Source: UBA10133 sp964528565
GTDB taxonomy: Bacteria > Patescibacteriota > Microgenomatia > UBA1400 > MFAQ01
Assembly (NCBI GenBank): GCA_964528565.1
Contig: CAZGSP010000024.1
Location: forward strand, 1-13,262
Length of the DNA stretch: 13,262 bases
Direction of reading: 5' to 3'
In this document: piece after piece, positions 1 to 6,734 of the stretch
How the letters are laid out: the number at the start of each line of letters is the position of its first letter
Numbering within the stretch: position 1 is the stretch's first letter
Program-made: the position numbers and the translations under genes
Notes under the pieces: generated by a model
What the model was told of the DNA's origin: nothing
Seen by the model: only the letters and a program-made list of their open reading frames with translations
Databases searched by the model: none

Positions 1-1
1 T

Positions 2-391
2 ACAGGCGCCGGCGCGGCTATCGCCGCCACCCAAGCCATCCCGGAACTAAAAGGACTTTTTGACGGTATTTCACTTCGGGTTCCCGTTCTTACCGGGTCG
101 ATCACCGATTTTACCTTTATCACTCAAAGATCAACCTCAGTCGAAGAAATAAACGAGATCTTTATCGATGCTTCGAGAACACCCAGGTACAAAGGCATTC
201 TGGCCGTTACGGACGAACCCATCGTTTCCTCCGATATCATTGGGAGGCCGGAGTCCAGCATCGTCGATCTGGATATGACCAGAGTAGTTGACGGGACCAT
301 GGTCAAAGTCCTCGCTTGGTACGACAACGAATGGGGCTATGCCAACCGGCTCATCGAACAAACCATCAAGGCGGGAAACGCTCTCGCGTAA
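2..391 (+). CDS. gap: Glyceraldehyde-3-phosphate dehydrogenase, C-terminal part (5' truncated by window)
   Basis: The reading frame is open from the window edge to a TAA at 389-391 and gives 129 residues of the C-terminal catalytic domain of GAPDH. This enzyme converts glyceraldehyde-3-phosphate to 1,3-bisphosphoglycerate with NAD(P) in cytosolic glycolysis. Seen directly: the PELKGLFDGISLRVPV segment, which matches the family's PELxGKLxGxxxRVP; the SSDIIGRPESSIVD stretch, which matches STDFxGxxxSSIxD; and the diagnostic WYDNEWGYANRLIE near the end. The catalytic Cys and the NAD-binding domain lie upstream of the window and cannot be checked. The gene converges on the tRNA-Cys gene, with only 11 nt between them and no clear hairpin terminator. 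The family assignment is firm. Confidence 0.96.
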   Translation, partial: TGAGAAIAATQAIPELKGLFDGISLRVPVLTGSITDFTFITQRSTSVEEINEIFIDASRTPRYKGILAVTDEPIVSSDIIGRPESSIVDLDMTRVVDGTMVKVLAWYDNEWGYANRLIEQTIKAGNALA

Positions 392-402
392 CTGAAATAT
401 TG

Positions 403-474
403 AGGCCGGAGCGGGAATCGAACCCGCGCATGGAGGTTTTGCAGACCTCAGCGTTACCACTTCGCCATCCGGCC
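403..474 (-). tRNA. tRNA-Cys (anticodon GCA)
   Basis: The reverse complement folds as a complete 72-nt cloverleaf. It has a perfect 7-bp acceptor stem (GGCCGGA with TCCGGCC), a 3-bp D stem GCG/CGC with GG in the loop, a 5-bp anticodon stem GAGGT/ACCTC around loop CTGCAAA, a 5-nt variable loop, and a T stem GCGGG/CCCGC with loop TTCGATT. The anticodon GCA is at 440-442. The discriminator base is U (403), the identity base for cysteine tRNA. The 3' CCA is not encoded, since CAA follows the discriminator, so a CCA-adding enzyme must complete it. Confidence 0.97.
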
Positions 475-488
475 AACTGACACGCACT

Positions 489-494
489 ATTCTA
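489..494 (-). promoter_or_regulatory. Candidate extended -10 box for tRNA-Cys
   Basis: On the minus strand the hexamer TAGAAT is preceded by TGT, forming an extended -10 motif, and lies 14 nt before the mature tRNA 5' end. That would leave a short 5' leader of about 8 nt for RNase P. No convincing -35 box is visible. Confidence 0.35.
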
Positions 495-505
495 ACATTT
501 TCTGC

Positions 506-511
506 TACACT
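506..511 (+). promoter_or_regulatory. Candidate extended -10 box for the PEGA lipoprotein gene
   Basis: The hexamer TACACT preceded by TGC (503-505) lies 9 nt before the ATG at 521. A start site about 7 nt downstream would give an almost leaderless transcript. An AAGGA at 512-516 could act as a weak ribosome site only if transcription starts further upstream. No -35 box is clear. Confidence 0.3.
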
Positions 512-520
512 AAGGATATT

Positions 521-1405
521 ATGAGGTCACGCATTTTACGCACACTGCCCATTCTATTATTCTCCGTTTTCCTTGCCGGCTGTCAGCTAAACCCTTTTAC
601 CAAGAAAGCCGGTGTCCAAATTACTTCTCATCCGGACGCTAATGTCATCATCAACGGTAAGTCCGTCAGCAAGACCCCTTTCTACGATGAAAATCTAACT
701 CCGGGCAACGCCACGATCCAAATGACGGCCATCGACTCCGGGCAATCCTGGGAGGGAAAAGTAAACTTGGTCAGTGGCACTCTAACTACTGTCCATCGCG
801 AATTTGGCTCGACTCCGGATAAGTCCAGTAGCTACTCTCTCTCTTTTGAAAAATTAGCTAATAACAAAGACTCTTCAGTCAGTATTATCAGCCTTCCCAC
901 GAACGCCACTGTCAGTATCGACGGCAAACCGGCCGGATTTACTCCTGCCACGGCCGACATCGCTCCTGGCAATCATACTTTCTCTTTCACCGCCCCGGGC
1001 TATCAAGACAAGATCGTCAATGGTGCGGTCCAGATAGGTTACCGTCTCGTTCTTAATCTCACCATGGCCACTATGGAGATCGTTCCAACCCCGACCCCTA
1101 CCCCGATCGCCACTCCTTCTGCCGGACTTACTCCCAAACCTACTACTACGGTGATCACCCCTCTACCCAAACAAGCTACCGTCTCTGCCACCTTGGTTAA
1201 GCCATACGTCGAGATCCTGAACACCCCCACAGGTTTCTTAAGAGTCCGGGAAACAGCCTCCACCGGTGGTACCGAATTGGCGAAGGTTAACCCCGGAGAC
1301 AAATTCAACTACAAGGAAACCGAAACCACGGGTTGGTACTATATCGAATACCTCAAAGGCACTTGGGGCTACGTCTCCTCCCAGTACTGCAAACTCGTCA
1401 AATAA
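521..1405 (+). CDS. Lipoprotein with two PEGA domains and a C-terminal SH3b domain
   Basis: This is a 294-aa exported protein, probably anchored by lipid to the membrane and working in the cell envelope; its exact role is unknown. Seen: a basic N-terminus, a hydrophobic h-region and a lipobox LAGC with Cys21. Two PEGA-type beta domains follow, at about residues 31-96 (HPDANVIINGKSVSKTPF) and 118-182 (LPTNATVSIDGKPAGFTP, then APGNHTFSFTAPGY). A Pro/Thr-rich linker spans about 187-218 and an SH3b-like domain about 226-294, with GFLRVRETAS, NPGD and GWYYIEYLKGTWGYV. PEGA domains are typical of surface-exposed proteins, and SH3b domains often bind peptidoglycan, so wall attachment is a reasonable inference. 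The gene stands alone and converges on the 1415-1777 gene with only 9 nt between stops; no terminator is visible there. Confidence 0.9.
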   Translation: MRSRILRTLPILLFSVFLAGCQLNPFTKKAGVQITSHPDANVIINGKSVSKTPFYDENLTPGNATIQMTAIDSGQSWEGKVNLVSGTLTTVHREFGSTPDKSSSYSLSFEKLANNKDSSVSIISLPTNATVSIDGKPAGFTPATADIAPGNHTFSFTAPGYQDKIVNGAVQIGYRLVLNLTMATMEIVPTPTPTPIATPSAGLTPKPTTTVITPLPKQATVSATLVKPYVEILNTPTGFLRVRETASTGGTELAKVNPGDKFNYKETETTGWYYIEYLKGTWGYVSSQYCKLVK

Positions 1406-1414
1406 AGATCTCTA

Positions 1415-1777
1415 TCAATCGGCTTTTTTGGTTAAGAATCCATTACTCTCCGCCCATTTTATGCAGGCTTCTCTGTGTCCTTCCATGTGGGTATATCTTC
1501 CGGAACTTTTATCTTCAGGCTCACCCTCTGTCATGATATCTACGTCCAACTTCTGATCAAAAACATCGGCTATTATTTTCTCCATAGGGATCGACCATAG
1601 TCTGTCGGACTTCATCCTCTCCAGTATCAACGGAATAACCTCCGGCCCCAACTTCACGATTTCCTCCACATTTTCATGATTTTCGATATGTGTAAGTTGC
1701 CAATTGAGATGTGTTAGCTCCCATTCGTTTGCCAAGCCGTCAAAGAGGATTTTTAATTGCTCGGCATCTTTTTCCAT
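1415..1777 (-). CDS. Small alpha-helical protein of unknown function (HEAT-like helix pair)
   Basis: This 120-aa soluble protein starts 8 nt after the ubiA stop, so it is probably the last gene of the envelope operon. I see an N-terminal helix (FDGLANEWELTHL), then KLGPEVIPLILERMKSD followed by LWSIPMEKIIADVFD, and a C-terminal CIKWAESNGFL. This layout resembles a widespread family of uncharacterised short bacterial proteins in which a LG-x-AVPLLL helix is followed by a WALxxIT helix and a terminal W-x-x-x-G-Y-L. That resemblance is from memory and gives no function. No catalytic motif, signal peptide or membrane segment is seen. There is no good Shine-Dalgarno sequence, so translation may depend on coupling to ubiA. 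Confidence 0.8.
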   Translation of the reverse strand: MEKDAEQLKILFDGLANEWELTHLNWQLTHIENHENVEEIVKLGPEVIPLILERMKSDRLWSIPMEKIIADVFDQKLDVDIMTEGEPEDKSSGRYTHMEGHREACIKWAESNGFLTKKAD

Positions 1778-1785
1778 ATAAGTAC

Positions 1786-2715
1786 TTACCCCACGTAGTA
1801 CAGTATCCCGACCACCATTATTCCCCAGGTTACTCCGGTAATTATGAGCGGTTTGTCCGAAAGTAAAATCCTCTCCGGACTTTCTCCCTCATTCCGTTCG
1901 TAAATGAGTTGTAGATATCTCATGATGCCGTAAACCACAAAGGGAATGGTGATCATCATCCACTTTTCCGACATCAAAGGCTTGGGTAGTATGGAGATGA
2001 GCTGCAAGGCTCGGCCGTCGGGCACTATTTTTGGTTGGTTAAAAGTAAACATCGCATACGTGATCCATGTGGCCGTGGCAAACATGCCCGTATAAATATC
2101 CAAAAGCTTTTCGGTATATCGCCTCAGAGTGGCTCGGGTATCGGCGGCATTAAACCCCGAGAGCAAAGTCATCTCACCCCTTCTCTTCCCGACGGCAAGG
2201 AACAGAGAAGCGGCAATGACGGTCATGAGAAACCACACATCCATATGGGCCGAGATAGTGAGGGCTCCCGCATAGACTCGGATCAAATACCCGGACGCAA
2301 TGACGATTACATCGATGATCGGGACTTTTTTGAGGTACCGGGTGTAGGCTACTTGGATCAACAGATACACCACCCCGCTGATAAAAAGATAATAGTTTAG
2401 TCCATAAGCCCAGGCTAGACCCAAAATCACTCCCATCACCAAAACAAATATCGCCACCGGTATCGGTAGTTCTCCGCTCGCTATTGGTCTGAATTTTTTA
2501 TAAGGATGTTTCCGGTCCGCCTTTACATCCGCAAGATCGTTGAATATATAAGTGACACTACTGAAGATCGTAAAAACGATGAAAGCCTGAAATACTTTAC
2601 CAAAAGCCCCTTCTTGAAAAAGAAGGCCCGAGAAGATCAAAGCGGCGAACAGACTCAGATTTTTTACCCATTGTCGCGGCCTGACCTCTTTGAGAAGTGC
2701 CAAGAGTATTGCCAT
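1786..2715 (-). CDS. UbiA-family prenyltransferase, decaprenyl-phosphate phosphoribosyltransferase-like
   Basis: This 309-aa integral membrane protein has about eight or nine hydrophobic segments. The opening RPRQWVKNLSLFA is characteristic of the branch that includes mycobacterial 5-phosphoribosyl-1-pyrophosphate:decaprenyl-phosphate transferase. The first Asp-rich motif is NDLADVKADRKHPYKKFRP (residues 59-77), with the usual HPxKxxRPIASG extension. The second conserved region is at about 124-150 (YTRYLKKVPIIDV, then RVYAG), and KRRGE is at 177-181. In the family this enzyme puts phosphoribose on a polyprenyl phosphate; substrate choice here is inferred. The start lies inside the upstream GT4-type gene, a 52-nt overlap, and places RPRQW at the expected distance from the N-terminus. 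Its neighbours suggest a polyprenyl-linked glycan pathway. Confidence 0.9.
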   Translation of the reverse strand: MAILLALLKEVRPRQWVKNLSLFAALIFSGLLFQEGAFGKVFQAFIVFTIFSSVTYIFNDLADVKADRKHPYKKFRPIASGELPIPVAIFVLVMGVILGLAWAYGLNYYLFISGVVYLLIQVAYTRYLKKVPIIDVIVIASGYLIRVYAGALTISAHMDVWFLMTVIAASLFLAVGKRRGEMTLLSGFNAADTRATLRRYTEKLLDIYTGMFATATWITYAMFTFNQPKIVPDGRALQLISILPKPLMSEKWMMITIPFVVYGIMRYLQLIYERNEGESPERILLSDKPLIITGVTWGIMVVGILYYVG

Positions 2716-3752
2716 AGTACGAAAACCAACATTGATATAACCAATCCTATCATGAGAGTCAGCTTACTTCTAGCCTCAAATCTTACCGCGGCCAGCCCCA
2801 GAATGGCCGTGACTATCCAATAAAATAAGGCTATCCGTCTTTTTCCCCAGCCTATCTCCAATAGTTTGTGGTGAAGGTGGCTCTTATCCCCCCACACCGG
2901 AGACTTTCCGGAGAGGATTCTTTTGGTGACGAGGTACACAAAATCCACGAGCGGCACCCCGAGGACCACAAGCACGGTCCCCACTTTGGCCGTCGCCAGG
3001 ATGGAAATGACTCCCAAAAGCAGACCGGCAAGCGAGGTGGCCGAGTAACCGGGCATTATTTTTTGCGGATAAAAATGGAAGATCGTTAATCCGGCAAAGG
3101 CTCCCGAAAGAGCAAAGGCCAGTGTGGCTACCGGCCACTGGGTAATATCGGCACTGAAATTCAAAGAAATAATTCCCAGCGCAATGGCCGCGATAGTTAC
3201 CACTCCGCTTATCTGTCCATCAACTCCGGAAGACCAGTTTATCGCATTCATTAGTACCGGGATCCACAAAAGGGCGAACAGATCGGCGAGTACCCAGATC
3301 TCATGATACTTCCCCAAAAATTCAAAACCGATCCGTGGTTGTGAGAGATCAAAGATCCCTCCAAAAGGATTGGACGCGTAAGCAATTCCGATTCCGGACG
3401 ACACGATGATGGCTACCGCCAAAAAATTTATGGTTAGTCTCAAGTACGGATTTAGTCCCTTCACGTCATCGATAAGTCCGGTAATTAAAATAAGAAGAGA
3501 CGCCAGCCCGATGGCGATGAGGTGTTTATCCACTTTCAAAAAAAAGGCCAGTGTCAAGAAAACAGCCATAAAGATCGGCACTCCCCCTCCCTTCGGCACC
3601 GGTACTTTGTGAATGTGGGCCGGATGGGGTGTTTTTTTGGGGTCGATCACCCAACCCATTTTGGAAAACAAGATTATGGTCAGTGGTGTGACTACCAAAC
3701 TGATCAAAAACGAAATGAGGAATGGAAGGACGGTGATTACCGGGTTTGTCAT
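2664..3752 (-). CDS. WecA/MraY-family polyprenyl-phosphate sugar-1-phosphate transferase
   Basis: This 362-aa polytopic membrane enzyme is expected to transfer a sugar-1-phosphate (such as GlcNAc-1-P) from a UDP-sugar to a polyprenyl phosphate, the first membrane step of glycan assembly. Seen: HKVPVPKGGGVPI (48-60), GLIDDVKGLNPYLRL with Asp95-Asp96 (92-106), NAINWSSGVDG (169-179), and GDKSHLHHKLLEIG (288-301), whose HLHH favours the WecA/TagO side over MraY. The usual MGDxGS motif, which supplies a third conserved Asp, reads MPGYSATS (233-240), so that Asp appears to be replaced by Tyr236. The gene overlaps the upstream 111-aa gene by 4 nt (ATGA) and runs 52 nt into ubiA, so translational coupling is likely. 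The donor sugar cannot be told from sequence. Confidence 0.9.
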   Translation of the reverse strand: MTNPVITVLPFLISFLISLVVTPLTIILFSKMGWVIDPKKTPHPAHIHKVPVPKGGGVPIFMAVFLTLAFFLKVDKHLIAIGLASLLILITGLIDDVKGLNPYLRLTINFLAVAIIVSSGIGIAYASNPFGGIFDLSQPRIGFEFLGKYHEIWVLADLFALLWIPVLMNAINWSSGVDGQISGVVTIAAIALGIISLNFSADITQWPVATLAFALSGAFAGLTIFHFYPQKIMPGYSATSLAGLLLGVISILATAKVGTVLVVLGVPLVDFVYLVTKRILSGKSPVWGDKSHLHHKLLEIGWGKRRIALFYWIVTAILGLAAVRFEARSKLTLMIGLVISMLVFVLWQYSWHFSKRSGRDNG

Positions 3753-4084
3753 AAAGCAAATATCTGCATCATTCTAAAAAATCCGGCCGTCAGGATGCCG
3801 ACAGCGAGCAAAGACCCGGCCATCAGGGTCGTTTCTACGGGCGTGTCTCCCTTACCGGCCCAGGAAGATAATAGTCTCGAAATACCCAGAGCCACTCCAA
3901 TTCCCAGAAGCACCCCCGCCAGGACGATCTTATTTACGAGCTGTTGTTCTCCGCCGGGTAGAGAATAAAACCAGGGTAACTGTGGCGGCAGACTCTTCCA
4001 GAACCAGGCCAGAATGATTCCCATGAGGAGGATCAGACCCCATCCGGCCATCAGCATTTTTTGTATGGTGTTATTTTTTGTCAT
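3749..4084 (-). CDS. Small membrane protein of unknown function
   Basis: This 111-aa protein has three hydrophobic stretches, at about residues 9-28, 50-70 and 86-108. Between the first two, an outside-like loop contains LPPQLPWFYSLPGGEQQL. I recall similar small proteins with an LPP-x-x-P-x-FYS-x-PxGEEQL loop in Candidate Phyla Radiation genomes, but no function is known to me. It sits between the glycosyltransferase (TAATG, 1-nt overlap) and the WecA-like gene (ATGA, 4-nt overlap). This tight placement suggests an accessory role in the same envelope pathway, perhaps as a subunit or scaffold. That is inference. Confidence 0.8.
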   Translation of the reverse strand: MTKNNTIQKMLMAGWGLILLMGIILAWFWKSLPPQLPWFYSLPGGEQQLVNKIVLAGVLLGIGVALGISRLLSSWAGKGDTPVETTLMAGSLLAVGILTAGFFRMMQIFAL

Positions 4085-5589
4085 TAAGCTTTTTTCTCGG
4101 TCACTCTATACTCCATATATCTTCCCATCATTAGTCGCGTATGGGCGTCCAGTCCAGGTAATGCCGAAAAGAAAAATCCCACTACCGGCAAAAGAATAAA
4201 CTCAAACGGAGCCACGATCTTTCTCCAAACCGGTAGGCTCGCCACTTTCGGTCTGGCCTTTAGGTCTATGAGTACCATGGCGGCCAAACTAATAAGAGAC
4301 AAGGTCAATATGGCGGACGATACTTGGGGTAAAGTCCGTCCGATCACTGTCCGGGAAAAAGTTGGATTCAAAAGCGGTGGCATGTTGGCACCCACCGTAA
4401 TAATGAACCAGTTGACCGGCCACATAAAATGATCCTCGATCACCTTAAAGACCCGGATCGTCTTATCCCAAAAAGGTGCTTTCTTATCCAGAATATATGC
4501 CTTGAGTATGTAAGCATCGTCACTCGCCCCCCACGCCCACCGCTTGGCCTGTTCGTACGTATTGGTGTAGGTGCTCCAAAAGCCGTTCGACTCGGCCGCG
4601 TCCGCCGAGACGGAAATAAATATCGGCTCGACCTCCACTTCGCCCCCGGTGGCAAAATATGTTTTAAAGAAGATCCGGTAGTCCTCCGGTATCACATCGG
4701 TATCCCAATAATTTATTTCATCCATCAGCTTCAAGCTCAGGGTATAGGTCGAAAAATTAATTAATCTATCGGGGCGGGACAACTGAGCCATATTAATGAC
4801 ACTACTCATCCGGTTGAACACCCTCATCGGCCAGGGGATTCTTTCGATATTGTTGTAAAAGACAATAGCCCCCTGCCAGATCTTTCGGTATCGGCCGGGG
4901 TCGTCAAGGAACATATAGGTGATCGCCGCCAGGTGATTTGGATGCAGAGCCACGTCGCAGTCAACGGAAGAAATGGTCATTTTGTCCAGCTTCCACTCGT
5001 TTTGTTTGGCCAAGATCTTGCGGAACTCCTTACCTGCCCAAGAGGCATTACTGGACTTTCCGATCACTTCCCCGGTCAGGTTGATGGGGTGATAGGTAAA
5101 GAATAGACCGGCAAACTTGTCTCCAAACTGCTTCTTCAATTTTTGTTCTCTTTCTACGTTTATTTCCTCTCCCGCTCTCTCTTCCATTGCGATGATCGGA
5201 ATAATCTGCTTCGGTCCGATGGTTTGTTTTTCCAAAGCCTGCAAGGTTCTTTCCAAGATCTCGACGGGTTCTTTGTAGGTCGGTAACACGATCACATGTT
5301 TTACCTCTTTCCAATCAGCAAAACCCAGGACATCTCCCATCCAGTCGTACTTTTCCCAGGCCTTTATCCGGTAAAAGGACATTACCCCTGCCCAAGCCAA
5401 AGTCGTCGATCGATAAAGCCAATAAACGTTAAAGGCAATAATAAAATAGGCCACTCCAATCGGCCAAAAAATGGATCCCCACAAGGGGAATAGGATGAAA
5501 GTCCAGCTGGTGAACCCGGGCAAGATCTCCAGCACTCTCTGGCTTCCTTGCGGATATTTGTTGATCAGTTTTCTAAGGAATACAAACAT
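4084..5589 (-). CDS. Membrane glycosyltransferase, family 2-like (GT-A fold, processive-type motifs)
   Basis: This 501-aa protein has an N-terminal membrane pair (about 30-66), a cytosolic catalytic domain (about 95-385) and a C-terminal membrane region (about 390-480). Catalytic-domain features include VIVLPTYKEPVEILERTL (99-116), an SVDCDVALHPNHL segment with a DxD-like Asp210-Cys-Asp212, a PEDYRIF acceptor-base motif (301-307, Glu302-Asp303), and QAKRWAWG (347-354), matching the QxxRW signature of cellulose or hyaluronan synthase-like enzymes. It probably polymerises or transfers sugars at the inner face of the membrane; the sugar is unknown. The start at 5589 lies 25 nt inside the tatD gene, and no Shine-Dalgarno site is seen. 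The next gene starts within the stop (TAATG). Confidence 0.88.
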   Translation of the reverse strand: MFVFLRKLINKYPQGSQRVLEILPGFTSWTFILFPLWGSIFWPIGVAYFIIAFNVYWLYRSTTLAWAGVMSFYRIKAWEKYDWMGDVLGFADWKEVKHVIVLPTYKEPVEILERTLQALEKQTIGPKQIIPIIAMEERAGEEINVEREQKLKKQFGDKFAGLFFTYHPINLTGEVIGKSSNASWAGKEFRKILAKQNEWKLDKMTISSVDCDVALHPNHLAAITYMFLDDPGRYRKIWQGAIVFYNNIERIPWPMRVFNRMSSVINMAQLSRPDRLINFSTYTLSLKLMDEINYWDTDVIPEDYRIFFKTYFATGGEVEVEPIFISVSADAAESNGFWSTYTNTYEQAKRWAWGASDDAYILKAYILDKKAPFWDKTIRVFKVIEDHFMWPVNWFIITVGANMPPLLNPTFSRTVIGRTLPQVSSAILTLSLISLAAMVLIDLKARPKVASLPVWRKIVAPFEFILLPVVGFFFSALPGLDAHTRLMMGRYMEYRVTEKKA

Positions 5590-6338
5590 TTTGTGTTTTG
5601 GCTCGTGATTTCTGCCAGTTCCGAAAAGCTCATAGCTAGTTCGGAAGCTACGAACTCAGCTACTATTTTAACATTCGCGGGGGTATTTACCGTTCCCCGG
5701 AGCGGTTCGGGCGGTAAATATGGGCTATCGGTCTCCAGTAGCAGGCGGTTTGGCGGCACTTTCTTCAACAGTTCCCTGAGGTTTCCCGCCGACTTGTAGG
5801 TGATATTTCCTCCAAAACTGACGTAGAACCCCAGGGAAAGTATCATCCCGAGAAACTCGGGACTGCCGGCAAAGCAGTGAAACTGACCCGCGGGCAGCTT
5901 CTTCATCCCCAGGATCTCACTCTTCATTTCCTCCTCCGATCCCCTCATGTGTATCGCCACCGGCAGATTCAGCTCGACCGCCAAAGCCATCTGTCTCCTG
6001 AAGAGGTCCACCTGTTTTTCCTCGGTCTTCTTTTCCTTATCCCAATAATAATCCAGTCCGATCTCTCCGATCCCCACCACCCTCTTTGAGCCAAATAACT
6101 TTCTCATCTCGTTCATTTCCTCGTCAACACCCACGATCTTTTCCGCATTTTCCGGGTGGATCCCCAGTAAACAATACTGGTTCTCCCTTTCTGCAATCTC
6201 TATCGCCTTTATGGCGTCAAGAGCACTGGTCGAGGGAATGATCACTTTTTCGACTCCCGCCTCCCTGGCCTGTCTTACGACTTCTCCAACATTGGCGAAG
6301 CGCTCATCGGTTAGATGACAGTGCGTATCAATAAGCAT
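5565..6338 (-). CDS. tatD: TatD-family metal-dependent DNase/hydrolase
   Basis: This 257-aa TIM-barrel metallohydrolase belongs to the amidohydrolase-like TatD group (TatD/YcfH), cytosolic nucleases linked to DNA repair and RNA quality control. Metal ligands are all visible: HCH at His6 and His8, Glu92 in GEIGLDYYW, His130 in VAIHMRG, His154 in FHCFAG and Asp204 in ETDSPYL; PYLPPEPLRG is typical of the family. I start at the ATG at 6336-6338, giving the family's usual MLIDTHCHL opening. A longer version from 6392 would translate through the upstream gene's terminator hairpin. A TAAAAT box lies 7 nt before this ATG, and there is no Shine-Dalgarno site. It heads the six-gene minus-strand run, although its function is not obviously tied to the envelope genes. 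Confidence 0.95.
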   Translation of the reverse strand: MLIDTHCHLTDERFANVGEVVRQAREAGVEKVIIPSTSALDAIKAIEIAERENQYCLLGIHPENAEKIVGVDEEMNEMRKLFGSKRVVGIGEIGLDYYWDKEKKTEEKQVDLFRRQMALAVELNLPVAIHMRGSEEEMKSEILGMKKLPAGQFHCFAGSPEFLGMILSLGFYVSFGGNITYKSAGNLRELLKKVPPNRLLLETDSPYLPPEPLRGTVNTPANVKIVAEFVASELAMSFSELAEITSQNTKCLYSLEN

Positions 6339-6345
6339 AGGGCTA

Positions 6346-6351
6346 ATTTTA
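6346..6351 (-). promoter_or_regulatory. Candidate -10 box for tatD (leaderless-type spacing)
   Basis: TAAAAT on the minus strand lies 7 nt before the tatD ATG and directly after the T-tract of the upstream gene's terminator. With normal spacing transcription would begin at or next to the start codon. No clear -35 box; the hairpin occupies that region. Confidence 0.4.
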
Positions 6352-6353
6352 CA

Positions 6354-6380
6354 CAAAAAAGAGCAAGGTTTCCCTTGCTC
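6354..6380 (-). terminator. Rho-independent terminator of the 95-aa gene
   Basis: Minus-strand hairpin with an 8-bp perfect stem (GAGCAAGG/CCTTGCTC, 6361-6368 with 6373-6380) and a GAAA loop, followed by a T-tract at 6360-6354. It begins 8 nt after the stop of the 95-aa gene. Confidence 0.85.
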
Positions 6381-6388
6381 ACCCCTCT

Positions 6389-6676
6389 TCACTTAAGCAA
6401 TGCGCCTATATGTCTAGCAACTTGCGTCTCTCGTTCTGATGCAGCAATTAAGCGACGAACAAATCCCTCTCCAATATCAAATTTACTCAACACTTTTCGA
6501 CCCTTAGCTCTAACGTTGAACTTATCGGTGGACAGATATACGTGATTATTCCATACCGTAAAGACAATTTTCTTTCCGTCTATCTCCACCACCAATCGTC
6601 GAATTTCCGCGCCGAATGAATTCGCACATGTCAAAGGGTCTTCAAAATAATGATCCAAAACCACCATTGCATTCAT
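6389..6676 (-). CDS. Hypothetical protein, 95 aa
   Basis: I do not recognise this protein. It is small and soluble, with no signal peptide or membrane helix. The first half reads as beta strands (RRLVVEIDGKKIVFTVW, NNHVYLSTDKF) and the second half as basic helices (GEGFVRRLIAASERETQVARHIG), so it might bind nucleic acid or a protein partner; that is only a guess. The gene is well supported by its signals: GGAGG (minus strand, AAAGGAGG) ending 4 nt before the ATG at 6676, a TAAAAT -10 box 30 nt upstream, and its own terminator. It is therefore expressed as a single-gene unit between metG and tatD. Confidence 0.8.
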   Translation of the reverse strand: MNAMVVLDHYFEDPLTCANSFGAEIRRLVVEIDGKKIVFTVWNNHVYLSTDKFNVRAKGRKVLSKFDIGEGFVRRLIAASERETQVARHIGALLK

Positions 6677-6706
6677 ACAGCCTCCTTTAAAGGTACTTTT
6701 GCGAGT

Positions 6707-6734
6707 ATTTTACTTCAGTTTTCAATCAAATCAA
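6707..6734 (-). promoter_or_regulatory. Candidate promoter of the 95-aa gene
   Basis: Minus strand: TTGATT (6734-6729), a 16-nt gap, then TAAAAT (6712-6707). The predicted start near 6700 gives a leader of about 24 nt holding the AAAGGAGG ribosome site. The -10 box lies only 14 nt beyond the metG stop at 6726. Confidence 0.5.

Noticed and set aside
137..487. A 116-codon minus-strand frame across tRNA-Cys and the GAPDH end
   Set aside because: It runs through a complete tRNA gene and opposite a clear GAPDH frame.
2035..3089. Several plus-strand frames opposite ubiA and the WecA-like gene
   Set aside because: They are antisense shadows of well-supported membrane enzymes, with low-complexity charged translations.
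6339..6392. An 18-residue N-terminal extension of TatD
   Set aside because: It would cover the terminator of the upstream gene and the -10 box; MLIDTHCHL is the normal start of the family.
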